DNA of 64,000 bases, taken from positions 1-64,000 of the forward strand of contig DATBPY010000023.1 in the NCBI GenBank assembly GCA_036561085.1, written 5' to 3'. Positions 26,596 through 36,644 of the stretch are shown here, in pieces; the stretch's first letter is position 1; each line of letters starts with the position of its first letter. Origin of the DNA: CAILHX01 sp036561085 (GTDB lineage: Bacteria; Pseudomonadota; Gammaproteobacteria; Burkholderiales; Methylophilaceae). The translations under genes were made by a program, and so were the position numbers. The notes beneath the pieces are model-generated. The model had not been told where the DNA came from and searched no databases. It saw only the letters and a program-made list of their open reading frames with translations.

Positions 26596-29500
26596 TTACT
26601 CCAGATTAGGTGCCAGCCAGCGTTCCAGATAATCTTTGGATAGGCCGCGCCGTTCGGCCATATCGGCTAGCTGGTCTTTGCCTATTTTGTCCACGCTGAA
26701 ATATTTAGATTCGGCATGGGCAAAGTAGAAACCGGAAACCGATGCCGCAGGCAGCATGGCAAATGATTCCGTAAGTGTCATGCCTATCTCTTCACACCCC
26801 AGGAATCTGAATAGATCTGCCTTGACCGTATGGTCGGGGCAAGCTGGGTAACCGGGAGCCGGACGTATCCCCTGGTATTGTTCCTTGATCATTGCTTCTA
26901 CGGTTAAATCCTCATTGGCGGCATAACCCCAGAAATCGGTGCGTACACGTTGGTGCAGATATTCGGCAAAGGCCTCTGCCAGGCGGTCTGCCAGTGCCTT
27001 GAGCATGATGCTGTTGTAATCGTCGTTATTGGCTTCGAATTTTTGTAGCTGTTTTTCAATGCCGATGCCGCTGGTGACAGCGAAGAGTCCGATATAGTCT
27101 GGAGTACCTTTAGGCGCGATGAAGTCTGCTAGGCATTGATTCGGCTTGGGCACGCCATCGATCACAGGTTTCTCGGTCTGCTGACGCATGCCGTAGTAAG
27201 TGAATGCAACTTCCGAGCGGGTCTCGTCGCTATAGATCTCGATGTCGTCGTCATGCACGCTGTTGGCAGGCAGCAGTGCTACCACGCCGTTGGCGGTGAA
27301 CCAGCGACCATCTATGATCTGCTTGAGCATCAGGCGCGCATCATTGAATACTCTGGTCGCAGCTTCACCCACCACCTCATCCTTCAGTATCGCCGGATAC
27401 GCACCTGCCAGATCCCATGTCTGGAAGAACGGGCCCCAGTCTATGTATTGGGCAATAGAGATCAAATCTATATTGCTTAGTACGCGGCGTCCGATGAACT
27501 TGGGTTTGACCGGCGCATACTGGCCGGTGAATTCTAATTTAGCCTTGTTTGCACGTGCCCCCGCGATACTCAGCATCGGTGTGCCTTTTTTATTGGCATG
27601 CTGGGTACGTGCTTTTTCGTAGTCATTCGCCACTTCGGCGATGTAAGCATCCCGCTGTTCCGGCGTGAGCAGCGACTGCATCACCGCTACCGAGCGTGAC
27701 GCATCAGGCACATACACCACCGGCCCGTCATAATGCGGAGCGATCTTGACTGCAGTGTGGGCACGGGAAGTGGTTGCGCCGCCGATCAGCAATGGTGTTT
27801 TCAGGCCCAAAAAATACGGGTCGCGCTGCATTTCCCTGGCCACATGCGCCATCTCTTCCAGAGAAGGTGTGATCAGGCCAGACAAACCGACAATGTCCGC
27901 ATTCTCAGCTTTTGCCATCGCCAAGATCTCTGAAGTCGGCACCATGACGCCCATATTCACCACTTCGAAGTTATTACATTGCAACACCACCGATACGATG
28001 TTTTTACCGATATCGTGCACGTCACCCTTGACCGTGGCGATGACGATCTTACCTTTAGCTTTGGCTTTGAAGCCGGTACGCTGCTCTTCCTTCAGTTTTT
28101 CTTCTTCGATGAACGGGATCAAATGTGCCACGGCCTGCTTCATGACGCGTGCCGATTTGACCACCTGTGGCAGGAACATCTTGCCTTGCCCGAACAGATC
28201 GCCCACTATATTCATGCCGTCCATCAATGGACCTTCGATAACATTGATCGGCCGCCCGCCATCATTGAATACCTGCTGGCGCGCTTCTTCGGTGTCCTCG
28301 ACGATAAAGTCGGTGATGCCATGCACCAATGCGTGTGCAATGCGTTTACCGACCGGCACCGGAGCTTCAGGCGTACCGCGCCATTCCAATGTCGCTTCTT
28401 CTTTTTTGCCGCTGCCGGTCAAGGTCGCAGCAAACTCTATCATGCGTTCAGTCGCATCCGGACGACGATTGAGCACCACATCTTCGGCGCGTTCGCGCAG
28501 TTCGGCGGGCAAGTCGTCATATACCCCGACCATACCGGCATTGACGATACCCATGGTCATGCCTGCCTTAATAGCGTGATACAGAAATACGGTATGGATC
28601 GCTTCGCGGGCAGGGTCATTACCGCGGAAACTGAAACTGACGTTGGAAACACCGCCGGAAATCTTGGCATAAGGCAGGTTTTCTTTGATCCAGCGCGTGG
28701 CATTAATGAAATCCACCGCATAGTTGTTATGCTCTTCAATACCTGTGGCAATGGCAAAGATATTGGGGTCGAAAATGATATCTTCCGGCGGAAAGTCGAC
28801 CTTTTCAACCAATAGATCGTAGGCGCGTTTACAGATAGCAGTCTTGCGCTCAAAAGTATCTGCCTGGCCCTGTTCGTCGAACGCCATCACGATCACTGCC
28901 GCGCCATAACGGCGGCAAAGCTTGGCCTGGCGCAGGAATTCCTGCTCGCCTTCTTTCATGGAGATCGAATTGACAATGGACTTGCCTTGAACGCACTTCA
29001 AACCTGCTTCGATCACCGACCACTTGGATGAGTCGATCATGACCGGAACGCGCGCGATATCAGGCTCGGATGCAATCAGGTTGAGGAAGTGAGTCATGGC
29101 GGCAACCGCATCCAGCATGCCTTCATCCATGTTGATATCGATGACCTGGGCGCCGTTTTCTACCTGTTGTCGTGCGACAGCTAGAGCTTGATCGAATTGG
29201 CCACCCAGAATCATGCGCGCAAACGCTTTGGAGCCGGTGACATTGGTGCGCTCGCCGACGTTGACGAACAGCGAAGTGTCATCAATGGTAAAGGGTTCCA
29301 AACCGGACAGTCGCGTCGCATGTTGCGGTGCCGAAGGCTTGCGCGGAGCGATCTTACTCACCGTTTCGGCGATGGCCTGGATATGCGGCGGCGTAGTGCC
29401 GCAGCACCCGCCGGCGACGTTAACCAGACCGCTCTCGGCGAATTCTCTGATGAGCGAAGAAGTATCTGCCGGTTTTTCGTCAAAGCCGGTATCGCTCATG

Positions 29501-30426
29501 GGGTTGGGCAATCCGGCATTGGGATAAATGCAGACAAAAGTGTCGGAGGTTCTGGAGATTTCTTCGGCATAAGGTCGCATCAAAGCTGCACCTAATGCGC
29601 AATTCAAGCCCACAGTAAGCGGCTTGGCATGGCGTACCGAATTCCAGAATGCGGTAACTGTTTGTCCGGAAAGAATACGTCCGGAAGCATCGGTGACCGT
29701 GCCTGAGATCATGATAGGCAGGCGTTTGCCGCTTTCTTCAAAGAAGGTGTCTATGGCAAACAATGCGGCTTTGCAATTGAGTGTGTCGAAGATGGTTTCC
29801 ACCAGCAGGATATCCGCGCCGCCTTCCACCAAACCCCGCGTTTGTTCCAGGTAGGCTGCGACGAGTTGGTCGAAAGTCACGTTGCGTGCTGCAGGGTCGT
29901 TCACATCAGGAGAGATGGACGCGGTTTTAGGGGTGGGTCCAAGAGCACCGGCAACGAAACGGGGTTTATCCGGAGTGGAATATTTGTCGCATGCGGCGCG
30001 CGCGATCCTGGCGGCTTCCACATTCATTTCGTAGGCCAGATGACCCATGTGGTAATCGTCTTGCGCTACGGTGGTCGCGCCAAAGGTATTGGTTTCAACG
30101 ATATCGGCACCTGCTGCCAGATAGTTTTCGTGGATTTCCTGAATGATTTGAGGCTGAGTCAGGGTCAGGAGTTCGTTATTACCCTTAACGAATAATTCAC
30201 GCGAGGGTACGGCTGGCGGCGCATGGTTCTTACCGCAGTTACAGCCGGTACCTTTGGGGCAGAATTCGATGCTGCCATCGCCGGGTTTGAAATCAGCGAA
30301 GCGTACGCCGCGATAGTCAGCCTCGGTCAGCTTGTATTGCTGAATCATGGTGCCCATGGCGCCGTCGAGAATGAGGATGCGCCGGGACAACAAGTCGCGC
30401 AATAATGTTTCTGTAGGGGAAATCAC
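26596..30426 (-). CDS. metH: Cobalamin-dependent methionine synthase
   Basis: 1276 residues with all four modules. The homocysteine domain starts with ILDGAMGTMIQ and ends with zinc ligands in GGCCGTTPPHI. The methyl-folate domain follows (VNVGERTNVTGSKAF). The B12 domain contains DVHDIGKNIV, with the cobalt-binding histidine. The C-terminal activation domain is SAM-binding. It starts with GTG at 30426; only 14 bases separate it from the EAL-like/HDOD gene upstream. There is therefore no room for a cobalamin riboswitch directly in front. Confidence 0.98.
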   Translation of the reverse strand: MISPTETLLRDLLSRRILILDGAMGTMIQQYKLTEADYRGVRFADFKPGDGSIEFCPKGTGCNCGKNHAPPAVPSRELFVKGNNELLTLTQPQIIQEIHENYLAAGADIVETNTFGATTVAQDDYHMGHLAYEMNVEAARIARAACDKYSTPDKPRFVAGALGPTPKTASISPDVNDPAARNVTFDQLVAAYLEQTRGLVEGGADILLVETIFDTLNCKAALFAIDTFFEESGKRLPIMISGTVTDASGRILSGQTVTAFWNSVRHAKPLTVGLNCALGAALMRPYAEEISRTSDTFVCIYPNAGLPNPMSDTGFDEKPADTSSLIREFAESGLVNVAGGCCGTTPPHIQAIAETVSKIAPRKPSAPQHATRLSGLEPFTIDDTSLFVNVGERTNVTGSKAFARMILGGQFDQALAVARQQVENGAQVIDINMDEGMLDAVAAMTHFLNLIASEPDIARVPVMIDSSKWSVIEAGLKCVQGKSIVNSISMKEGEQEFLRQAKLCRRYGAAVIVMAFDEQGQADTFERKTAICKRAYDLLVEKVDFPPEDIIFDPNIFAIATGIEEHNNYAVDFINATRWIKENLPYAKISGGVSNVSFSFRGNDPAREAIHTVFLYHAIKAGMTMGIVNAGMVGVYDDLPAELRERAEDVVLNRRPDATERMIEFAATLTGSGKKEEATLEWRGTPEAPVPVGKRIAHALVHGITDFIVEDTEEARQQVFNDGGRPINVIEGPLMDGMNIVGDLFGQGKMFLPQVVKSARVMKQAVAHLIPFIEEEKLKEEQRTGFKAKAKGKIVIATVKGDVHDIGKNIVSVVLQCNNFEVVNMGVMVPTSEILAMAKAENADIVGLSGLITPSLEEMAHVAREMQRDPYFLGLKTPLLIGGATTSRAHTAVKIAPHYDGPVVYVPDASRSVAVMQSLLTPEQRDAYIAEVANDYEKARTQHANKKGTPMLSIAGARANKAKLEFTGQYAPVKPKFIGRRVLSNIDLISIAQYIDWGPFFQTWDLAGAYPAILKDEVVGEAATRVFNDARLMLKQIIDGRWFTANGVVALLPANSVHDDDIEIYSDETRSEVAFTYYGMRQQTEKPVIDGVPKPNQCLADFIAPKGTPDYIGLFAVTSGIGIEKQLQKFEANNDDYNSIMLKALADRLAEAFAEYLHQRVRTDFWGYAANEDLTVEAMIKEQYQGIRPAPGYPACPDHTVKADLFRFLGCEEIGMTLTESFAMLPAASVSGFYFAHAESKYFSVDKIGKDQLADMAERRGLSKDYLERWLAPNLE

Positions 30427-30440
30427 TTCTGGTTTTGTAT

Positions 30441-31688
30441 TTAGTTTGCGTCTTTGTGCAGATTACCGGCCCATTGCATTGCTGCCAGTTGTGCATCGCT
30501 GAGTTGAACAGGGCTGATATTCAACTCTTTTAATAGCTCAGCGACAGCATCGAATTCTTCGGTTTCACATTTTTCTACCAATAATAGTAATTTGCCAAGG
30601 AACCCTTCACGGTTAAGGATCGCTTGCCGTACTTCGTCTATCAGGCCTAATTGATCGAGAATCTCATTAATATCGACCCCAAGCGCTGCATCCACCAAAG
30701 ACAGGATGCCTGTCATAAAAGCGTGGTCGGTGGCTTCCTGAGATGCATAACGCTTGTCTACATGGTGCTGACTGAGAAGTTCCATGGTCTTTGCCCGAAC
30801 CGCGGCCATTTGCATCAACGGGCCGGCTGCCGTATTGCCGCTTTTTGCGTACATCAACAGTTGCACCCACCGTTGTAGTTGCTGGCGACCGAGAATGACC
30901 AAAGCCTGGTGCAGAGTACCTATCTTACGCGTTAAACCCATGCCTACCGAGTTGACCAGGCGTAATAGGCCCAACATCAGATCGGGGCTTTCCTTGAAAG
31001 GGCGCTCGATCTCGTCTACTTCGGCATCACTCATGAGCAGGCCAAGCGCACGTAATAGAGTGATTTGATTAGGGTTACTCTTTTTTGTCGAGAGTACCGA
31101 AGGTTTAGCAAAGAAATAGCCTTGATAGAGATTGAAATTCAATGTCTTGAAGTAATCGAATTCCTCTTGGGTCTCTACTTTTTCGGCCAACATTTTAAGG
31201 TGCGGCCAACGCTTGAGAATAGTTAAAGTCTTGGTGATCTCCTCACGGCTGGAGAGCATGACATCGAATTTGATGATATCCACGATGGGGAATAATGCGT
31301 CATAGACAGGCGTATATTCAAAATCATCCAGTGCCAAGCGGAATCCCTGAGCCTTGAGTTGGCGGCAACGCTCTATCACGTCGTTATCAATTTCTACCGT
31401 TTCCAGTAGTTCTATGACGATACGATTGTGAGGCAGCAATTCCAGCACATCACCCATTAACAGGGAGCGTGAGACATTGATGAAACCGGCATGATTCTCC
31501 AAGACGCTATCCAGACCCAGTTCACTGATCGTGTTGATAATGACAGTGGCCGAGGCCAGCAGATCATCGGTTACACCCGCGGTAAGATGCTGACCGGAGC
31601 GGAACAATAATTCGTAGGCAAAAGTCCCCTGCTGGGCATCCAGAATAGGCTGCCTTCCAAGGAAAATCTCTGTTGACTGATCATTCAT
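30441..31688 (-). CDS. EAL-like plus HDOD signalling protein
   Basis: 415 residues in the YuxH-type arrangement. An N-terminal EAL-like domain (residues about 5-205) has FAYELLFR around residue 26. The rest of the active-site set looks reduced, with DDFEYTP the main recognisable remnant. A C-terminal HDOD domain (about 205-395) has the ILGRQQLQRWVQLLMY segment. HDOD proteins usually act through protein contacts rather than catalysis. It is 44 bases downstream of a larger paralogue and 14 bases upstream of metH, so probably one transcript. Confidence 0.88.
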   Translation of the reverse strand: MNDQSTEIFLGRQPILDAQQGTFAYELLFRSGQHLTAGVTDDLLASATVIINTISELGLDSVLENHAGFINVSRSLLMGDVLELLPHNRIVIELLETVEIDNDVIERCRQLKAQGFRLALDDFEYTPVYDALFPIVDIIKFDVMLSSREEITKTLTILKRWPHLKMLAEKVETQEEFDYFKTLNFNLYQGYFFAKPSVLSTKKSNPNQITLLRALGLLMSDAEVDEIERPFKESPDLMLGLLRLVNSVGMGLTRKIGTLHQALVILGRQQLQRWVQLLMYAKSGNTAAGPLMQMAAVRAKTMELLSQHHVDKRYASQEATDHAFMTGILSLVDAALGVDINEILDQLGLIDEVRQAILNREGFLGKLLLLVEKCETEEFDAVAELLKELNISPVQLSDAQLAAMQWAGNLHKDAN

Positions 31689-31732
31689 GCGTTATTAATT
31701 TTCGATACCAGTTGCAAATTTAAGTTCAAATG

Positions 31733-34087
31733 TTACTGGTCTGATGACCGGCCCAGATCGTGGACCCAACGCAGGGTTTCTCTTTGAGTACGGTTGAGGT
31801 CTCTGCCCGATGTGCCTATCTTCTTTAGCATGGACTCGGCTTCCTCGAATTTGGAATGTTCCATTTTTTCGGCCAGCACCAGCAGGTCGCCCAAAAAGCC
31901 CTGATGAGTGAGCAGGGCTTGTTTTACATCGTCTTCCAGGCCGATCTGTTCCAAAACTTCTTCCAGGTTGATTCCCAGCAATACATCGGTAAGCGACAAA
32001 ATACCTACGCTGAATGCACGATCACGGTAGGCTTCATGGCGTTTGTCGGCATCCGGGTGGATAGCACATATCCCATCCATCAATTTGGCGCGAACAGTTG
32101 CCATATGCATCAGCACTTTGGCGGATTTCAGATCGCTGTGCTTATACAGCAGCACTTGTACCCAGCGCATCAACTGACGACGTCCCAGAATCACCAAAGC
32201 CTGCTGTAGGGAATCGACAGTACGCGCTAATCCCATGCCGGCAGAATTGACCAGTGCCAGTAGATTGGTGACAAGCTCGGTGCGCCCAAGGAAGGTGTGT
32301 TCTATGCGTGGCAACTCTACATCGGTAAGTAATTGACCCATCACCACCAGCAAGGCAGCCTGGTCCGGGTTGGCATTGCCTCTGGCGGCGGCTTCAGGAT
32401 GCGCGAAGAAGAATCCTTCCATCAAACCGAATTCCAGCGCACGGCAGGTCTCGAACATCCGCGGCGATTCCACGTTTCTGGCTATCGCGACCGTATGATT
32501 GGTAGAGCGCAATCTACGTAAAGCTTTGATCGCTTCAAGCTTGGAGACAGTTTGCACGTCTATCTTGGCGAAGTCGATCATGCGTAATAGCGAATCATTC
32601 ACAGGAGCCTGGAAGTAATCGCTCAATCCCAGTTTGAATCCTCTCGCCTTGATTTCGATCAGTCGCGAAATATTACGATCCGACAGATTACTTACATCAT
32701 CCAACTCTAATACCATGCGGTTAGCGCCGACCAACGACGCCACTTGATTGGTCATCAAGTCTTTCATCGCAACCGGTATAAACCCAAAATGGTCGCTCAC
32801 TACCCGATCTGCACCTATGTCATTCATCACTCTGCCCATATCCCCGAGACTCATCTTCGAGGAAGTACCTTGTTTGCTGGCATATAGGGAGAGTGAGTAG
32901 CCGTTAAGCGATTGATCCGGCAACACAACGGGGACGCGCCCCAAATATAATAATTCAATATTGATCGGAGGTTGATCGGCTTCGATCTCATCGGCTTCTT
33001 CTTCGGGCGTTTTAGCCGTTTGTTCTGTAGTAGCCGGTGTCGGAGTGCCATCTGTTTTTTCTGCTGACGTTGGGGCGGAGACTCCACTACCGCCTTCCAA
33101 CTGTACATCTGTGATGGTGCGATTACGCCCGCGCTTTTTAGCCTGATATAACGCGGCATCTGCACGTTTGATAAGGGATTGCACCTCGTCATCTTGGGTC
33201 AGTTCAGCGACGCCTGCACTAAAGGTGACAGGAATGGCTTCATTCCCCTTATCGGCATTTTCAGGAGGGGTGGCTGCGATTCTTTTATGTAATTTTTCCA
33301 GCATCTGTACCGCTGTTTGGCGATCGGTCTGCGGCATCAGCAATAGAAATTCTTCTCCGCCGTAACGGAAAAGCGTATCTGACTCGCGTATGGATTTCAT
33401 GGAAATATCGGCAAAATGGGCAAGTACGGTATCGCCTACATCATGGCCGTGGTTATCATTGATGTTTTTGAAATGGTCGATATCCAACATGGCTACAGAA
33501 GCCTTTGTGTGTCGACGTTTTGCACGCGTCAATTCCCGCTCGACGTTATGTTCCATGTTTTGGCGATTACGCGCGCCGGTCAGCGGATCTATCAGCATCT
33601 GCTGTTTGGTTTCCGTAAGCTCGGTACTTACGCCATTAAGCGCTTCGCGCGTGCTTTCCAGTTCGGTATGAGAGGCTTTTACCGAACTTCTAGCGGCGTC
33701 CATCAAAGTGAGAATAGGCTGTAATAACTCGGCAACATGTAATTTGTCGCCTGAAGCCTGAACGTCCACCATGAATTTCAAAATACCTTCATGCTGTTGT
33801 TGTAGCTTGTCTGTGAGGTCGCCAGCACTGGTGGCAACGCTGGCAGTGAGTTCTCCCAGATACTCCACCAGCATGCGGTTGTTCTTGATGATTTCCTGGG
33901 CATTTTGCATTTCTACGCCCATATCCGATGTTTCCGGTTCGCCGTTGCCGGATAAAACAATGGTAGCAGGCGGTTCTTCCCCACTTACTTCATAGTAGAT
34001 TTTTGCGTAGTTTTGCGGGGTAGGCGCAAGCCCCCGCTCATTCATAATGAGAAGGGCGCTACGTGCATTTTTGACGATATTACTCAT
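31733..34087 (-). CDS. GGDEF, EAL-like and HDOD three-domain protein
   Basis: 784 residues. Residues 1-160 form a helical N-terminal region. The GGDEF domain has DPLTGARNR, the GGEEF active site at 243-247 and an I-site RESD at 234-237. It is therefore likely an active, product-inhibited diguanylate cyclase. Residues about 320-365 are a Thr/Pro/Glu-rich linker. The EAL-like domain follows with YSLSLYA in place of EAL, so it should not hydrolyse c-di-GMP. A HDOD domain ends the protein (ILGRRQLMRWVQVLLY). No membrane segments. The last two domains resemble the neighbouring 415-residue protein. Confidence 0.88.
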   Translation of the reverse strand: MSNIVKNARSALLIMNERGLAPTPQNYAKIYYEVSGEEPPATIVLSGNGEPETSDMGVEMQNAQEIIKNNRMLVEYLGELTASVATSAGDLTDKLQQQHEGILKFMVDVQASGDKLHVAELLQPILTLMDAARSSVKASHTELESTREALNGVSTELTETKQQMLIDPLTGARNRQNMEHNVERELTRAKRRHTKASVAMLDIDHFKNINDNHGHDVGDTVLAHFADISMKSIRESDTLFRYGGEEFLLLMPQTDRQTAVQMLEKLHKRIAATPPENADKGNEAIPVTFSAGVAELTQDDEVQSLIKRADAALYQAKKRGRNRTITDVQLEGGSGVSAPTSAEKTDGTPTPATTEQTAKTPEEEADEIEADQPPINIELLYLGRVPVVLPDQSLNGYSLSLYASKQGTSSKMSLGDMGRVMNDIGADRVVSDHFGFIPVAMKDLMTNQVASLVGANRMVLELDDVSNLSDRNISRLIEIKARGFKLGLSDYFQAPVNDSLLRMIDFAKIDVQTVSKLEAIKALRRLRSTNHTVAIARNVESPRMFETCRALEFGLMEGFFFAHPEAAARGNANPDQAALLVVMGQLLTDVELPRIEHTFLGRTELVTNLLALVNSAGMGLARTVDSLQQALVILGRRQLMRWVQVLLYKHSDLKSAKVLMHMATVRAKLMDGICAIHPDADKRHEAYRDRAFSVGILSLTDVLLGINLEEVLEQIGLEDDVKQALLTHQGFLGDLLVLAEKMEHSKFEEAESMLKKIGTSGRDLNRTQRETLRWVHDLGRSSDQ

Positions 34088-34203
34088 AGACTTTTAGCTA
34101 AAGTTCAACTGTTAGATTGTCCGAAGCTCTTAAACTCCTCTATCATAACGCAATTGCAGTAAATTTGACCTCACTATGCACTAATATGAGAAATCGCTCA
34201 ACC

Positions 34204-34241
34204 ATTGCCAGCGGGAACAGTTTCGCGATTTGGCAATTTTT
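34204..34241 (+). terminator. Terminator-like hairpin in the mpl leader
   Basis: ATTGCCA (34204-34210) pairs with TGGCAAT (34231-34237). Inside it GCGGGA pairs with TTTCGC, allowing G-U pairs, around an ACAG loop, with a 4-base bulge. Five Ts follow. It lies about 78 bases before the mpl ATG, with no plus-strand gene upstream in the neighbourhood. It could be a leader attenuator or the end of a short RNA. Confidence 0.45.
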
Positions 34242-34318
34242 GCATCACTCGGGTAGAAGGCAGTTCTGTCCCAATTTTCGCGTTTTACCCTTTTAATTTT
34301 TTTCGACGAGCGACTTTT

Positions 34319-35659
34319 ATGCATATCCATATCCTCGGTATCTGTGGCACTTTTATGGGCGGTATCGCAGTGCTGGCAAAATCAGCTGGGCACCACGTCA
34401 CAGGCTGCGATGCCAATGTGTATCCGCCGATGAGTACTCAGCTGGAGGCGCAAGGCATCGCGCTGACAGAAGGCTTTGCTCCTGAGCAGGCTGATATAGG
34501 CGCGGATATTTTTGTGATCGGGAATGTAGTGTCGCGCGGCAATCCGCTGATGGAAGAGATACTCAATCGCGGTCTGCCTTATATTTCCGGACCGCAATGG
34601 TTGGCGGAAAACGTATTGCGAGATAAATGGGTGCTGGCAGTAGCCGGAACTCACGGAAAAACCACGACCAGTTCCATGCTGGCCTGGATATTGGAATATG
34701 CTGGGATGCAGCCTGGTTTTTTAATTGGCGGCGTTCCGCAAAACTTCGGAATTTCGGCGCGTTTAGGAGAAACTCCTTTTTTTGTGATTGAGGCGGATGA
34801 ATACGACACCGCTTTCTTCGACAAGCGTTCCAAGTTCGTACATTATCATCCGCGCACCGCTGTGTTGAATAATCTTGAATTCGATCATGCTGACATTTTC
34901 GGCGATCTTGCTGCGATTGAAACGCAATTCCATCATTTGGTGCGGACTGTGCCTGCAAAGGGGTTGATCGTTAGTAACGGCCGGGATGCGAATCTTGATC
35001 GAGTGCTGGAACGCGGATGCTGGACGCCTGTGGAGCGTTTCGGAACTGACTGGCACGCGATAGATGTGACACCCGACGGTAGTTGCGAGATTTTACTCAA
35101 TAAGCAATCCCAAGGGCGCTTGCATTGGGATCTGCTCGGCGAACATAATCGTATGAATGCGCTTGCGGCGATCGCAGCGGCACGCCATGTCGGCGTGTCG
35201 CCAGGGATTGGAATCGAGGCACTAAGCAAATTTCAGAATGTCAAACGTCGCATGGAATTACGGGGTGTGATTAACGGCATCAGTGTATATGACGATTTCG
35301 CACATCACCCCACGGCTATCGATACCACCATTGCGGGTTTACGCGCCAAAGTGGGCAACCAGCGTATCTTTGCCGTGCTTGAGCCGCGTTCGAATACGAT
35401 GAAGCTGGGCGCCGTTAAGGACCTATTGCCGGAAAGCCTTAAACAAGCGGATCTAACCTTTTGCTATGTCGCCAATCTGGGGTGGGATGCTGCTGCAACC
35501 TTGGCCCCGTTAGGGAAAACGGCTAGTACATATAACGATCTGGACGTGATGGTAGAGTGTATTGCGCAACAGGCGCAGCATGGAGATCATATTCTGGTGA
35601 TGAGTAACGGCGGATTTGGCGGCATACACGAAAAATTGTTGAAGAGACTAGCAGCTTGA
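34319..35659 (+). CDS. mpl: UDP-MurNAc:L-Ala-gamma-D-Glu-meso-DAP ligase
   Basis: 446 residues from the ATG at 34319 (MHIHILGICGTFMGG), the family's usual beginning; the frame extends upstream without similarity. The Mur-ligase ATP site is AVAGTHGKTTTSSML, followed by VIEADEYDTAF. Mpl joins the recycled murein tripeptide to UDP-MurNAc in the cytosol. It complements the AmpG-like importer at 6151. It is coupled to the next gene by a TTGA overlap. Confidence 0.96.
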   Translation: MHIHILGICGTFMGGIAVLAKSAGHHVTGCDANVYPPMSTQLEAQGIALTEGFAPEQADIGADIFVIGNVVSRGNPLMEEILNRGLPYISGPQWLAENVLRDKWVLAVAGTHGKTTTSSMLAWILEYAGMQPGFLIGGVPQNFGISARLGETPFFVIEADEYDTAFFDKRSKFVHYHPRTAVLNNLEFDHADIFGDLAAIETQFHHLVRTVPAKGLIVSNGRDANLDRVLERGCWTPVERFGTDWHAIDVTPDGSCEILLNKQSQGRLHWDLLGEHNRMNALAAIAAARHVGVSPGIGIEALSKFQNVKRRMELRGVINGISVYDDFAHHPTAIDTTIAGLRAKVGNQRIFAVLEPRSNTMKLGAVKDLLPESLKQADLTFCYVANLGWDAAATLAPLGKTASTYNDLDVMVECIAQQAQHGDHILVMSNGGFGGIHEKLLKRLAA

Positions 35660-36612
35660 AAGAGGCTATCCAACGCCAGAATCGTCTAGGCATGATGCTT
35701 GGGGTATCGATCATGCTGCATGTCGCAGTGTTTTTGGGCGTCAAATTCAGTCCGCTGGATCCCGGCAGTCTTAAGCATCTCACTGATAAGCTGCCGCCAT
35801 TGGAAGTCGTCCTGGTAAATGCCAAAACGGAGTCTGAACCTCTCCAGGCGCAGGTGCTGGCGCAGAACAACTTGGATCGGGGTGGAGATACCGACGCCGA
35901 TAAACGTATGAAGACACCGTTGCCGACTAAACCTTCTTTAGTAAGGGCACTCAAACCCGAACCTCGGCAAGATATGGAAACTCGTCAGGCCAGTAAGCAC
36001 TCTAACAAGATAGTTGAGCAGGTTAAGCATACGCAACAGCAGGTAAAGGAAATTGAAAAGCAGGTAAAGCAGGTCATCACCCAGCTAAATAGTAAACCGC
36101 TGGAGCAAACCAGTGCCCCGCAAGCTTCACAGGAGTCGAGCACTCCCAATATCACGCAATTCAATGCGCATGATGCGGTATCCCATGCATTGAGTGGTGA
36201 AATACGCCACGAAGAAGCGGAGCTGGCACGAGAAGTTGAGGAATATCAAAAGCGTCCGGTGCGCAAGGTTTATGGCGTCAATGCCAAGGGTTATCGTTTC
36301 GCACTATATGTCGAAGAGTGGAGGCAAAAGGTAGAGGGCATTGGCAGGCTTAATTTTCCTGAAGAGGCAAAGACACAAAAGATCTACGGTAGCTTGATCA
36401 TGACGGTTTCGCTGCGCGCCGACGGCAGCATAGAAAAGCTGGATATCGGTAAAAGTTCGGGCTACAAGATGCTGGATGATGCCGCACGCCGTATTGTTGA
36501 GTTGGGAGCTCCGTATAACGCATTTTCAGCAGATATGAAGAATGACACGGACATACTTGAAATCACACGCACTTGGACATTTACTCGTGAAGAAACGCTT
36601 TCGAGCAAATAA
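35656..36612 (+). CDS. TonB-like energy transducer with coiled-coil linker
   Basis: 318 residues from a TTG inside the mpl stop (TTGA); ATGs 12-13 codons later are possible. One N-terminal membrane segment (about 13-32) follows a short basic stretch. The middle (about 115-150) is Lys/Gln/Glu-rich and looks coiled-coil rather than the usual proline-rich spacer. The C-terminal TonB domain has GSLIMTVSLRADGSIEKLDIGKSSGYKMLDDAA. No exbB or exbD is adjacent. It may serve cell-envelope functions rather than nutrient uptake; that is inference. Confidence 0.85.
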   Translation: MKEAIQRQNRLGMMLGVSIMLHVAVFLGVKFSPLDPGSLKHLTDKLPPLEVVLVNAKTESEPLQAQVLAQNNLDRGGDTDADKRMKTPLPTKPSLVRALKPEPRQDMETRQASKHSNKIVEQVKHTQQQVKEIEKQVKQVITQLNSKPLEQTSAPQASQESSTPNITQFNAHDAVSHALSGEIRHEEAELAREVEEYQKRPVRKVYGVNAKGYRFALYVEEWRQKVEGIGRLNFPEEAKTQKIYGSLIMTVSLRADGSIEKLDIGKSSGYKMLDDAARRIVELGAPYNAFSADMKNDTDILEITRTWTFTREETLSSK

Positions 36613-36644
36613 AGAAAGCCATTAGGAAAAACTGAAGAATTATT

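Noticed and set aside
27746..28815. Two long plus-strand frames (277 and 278 codons) opposite metH
   Set aside because: They lie wholly opposite a clear methionine synthase, have no recognisable motifs and show the composition expected of antisense frames.
30427..30440. A cobalamin riboswitch in front of metH
   Set aside because: Only 14 bases lie between metH and the preceding gene, far too few for this element.
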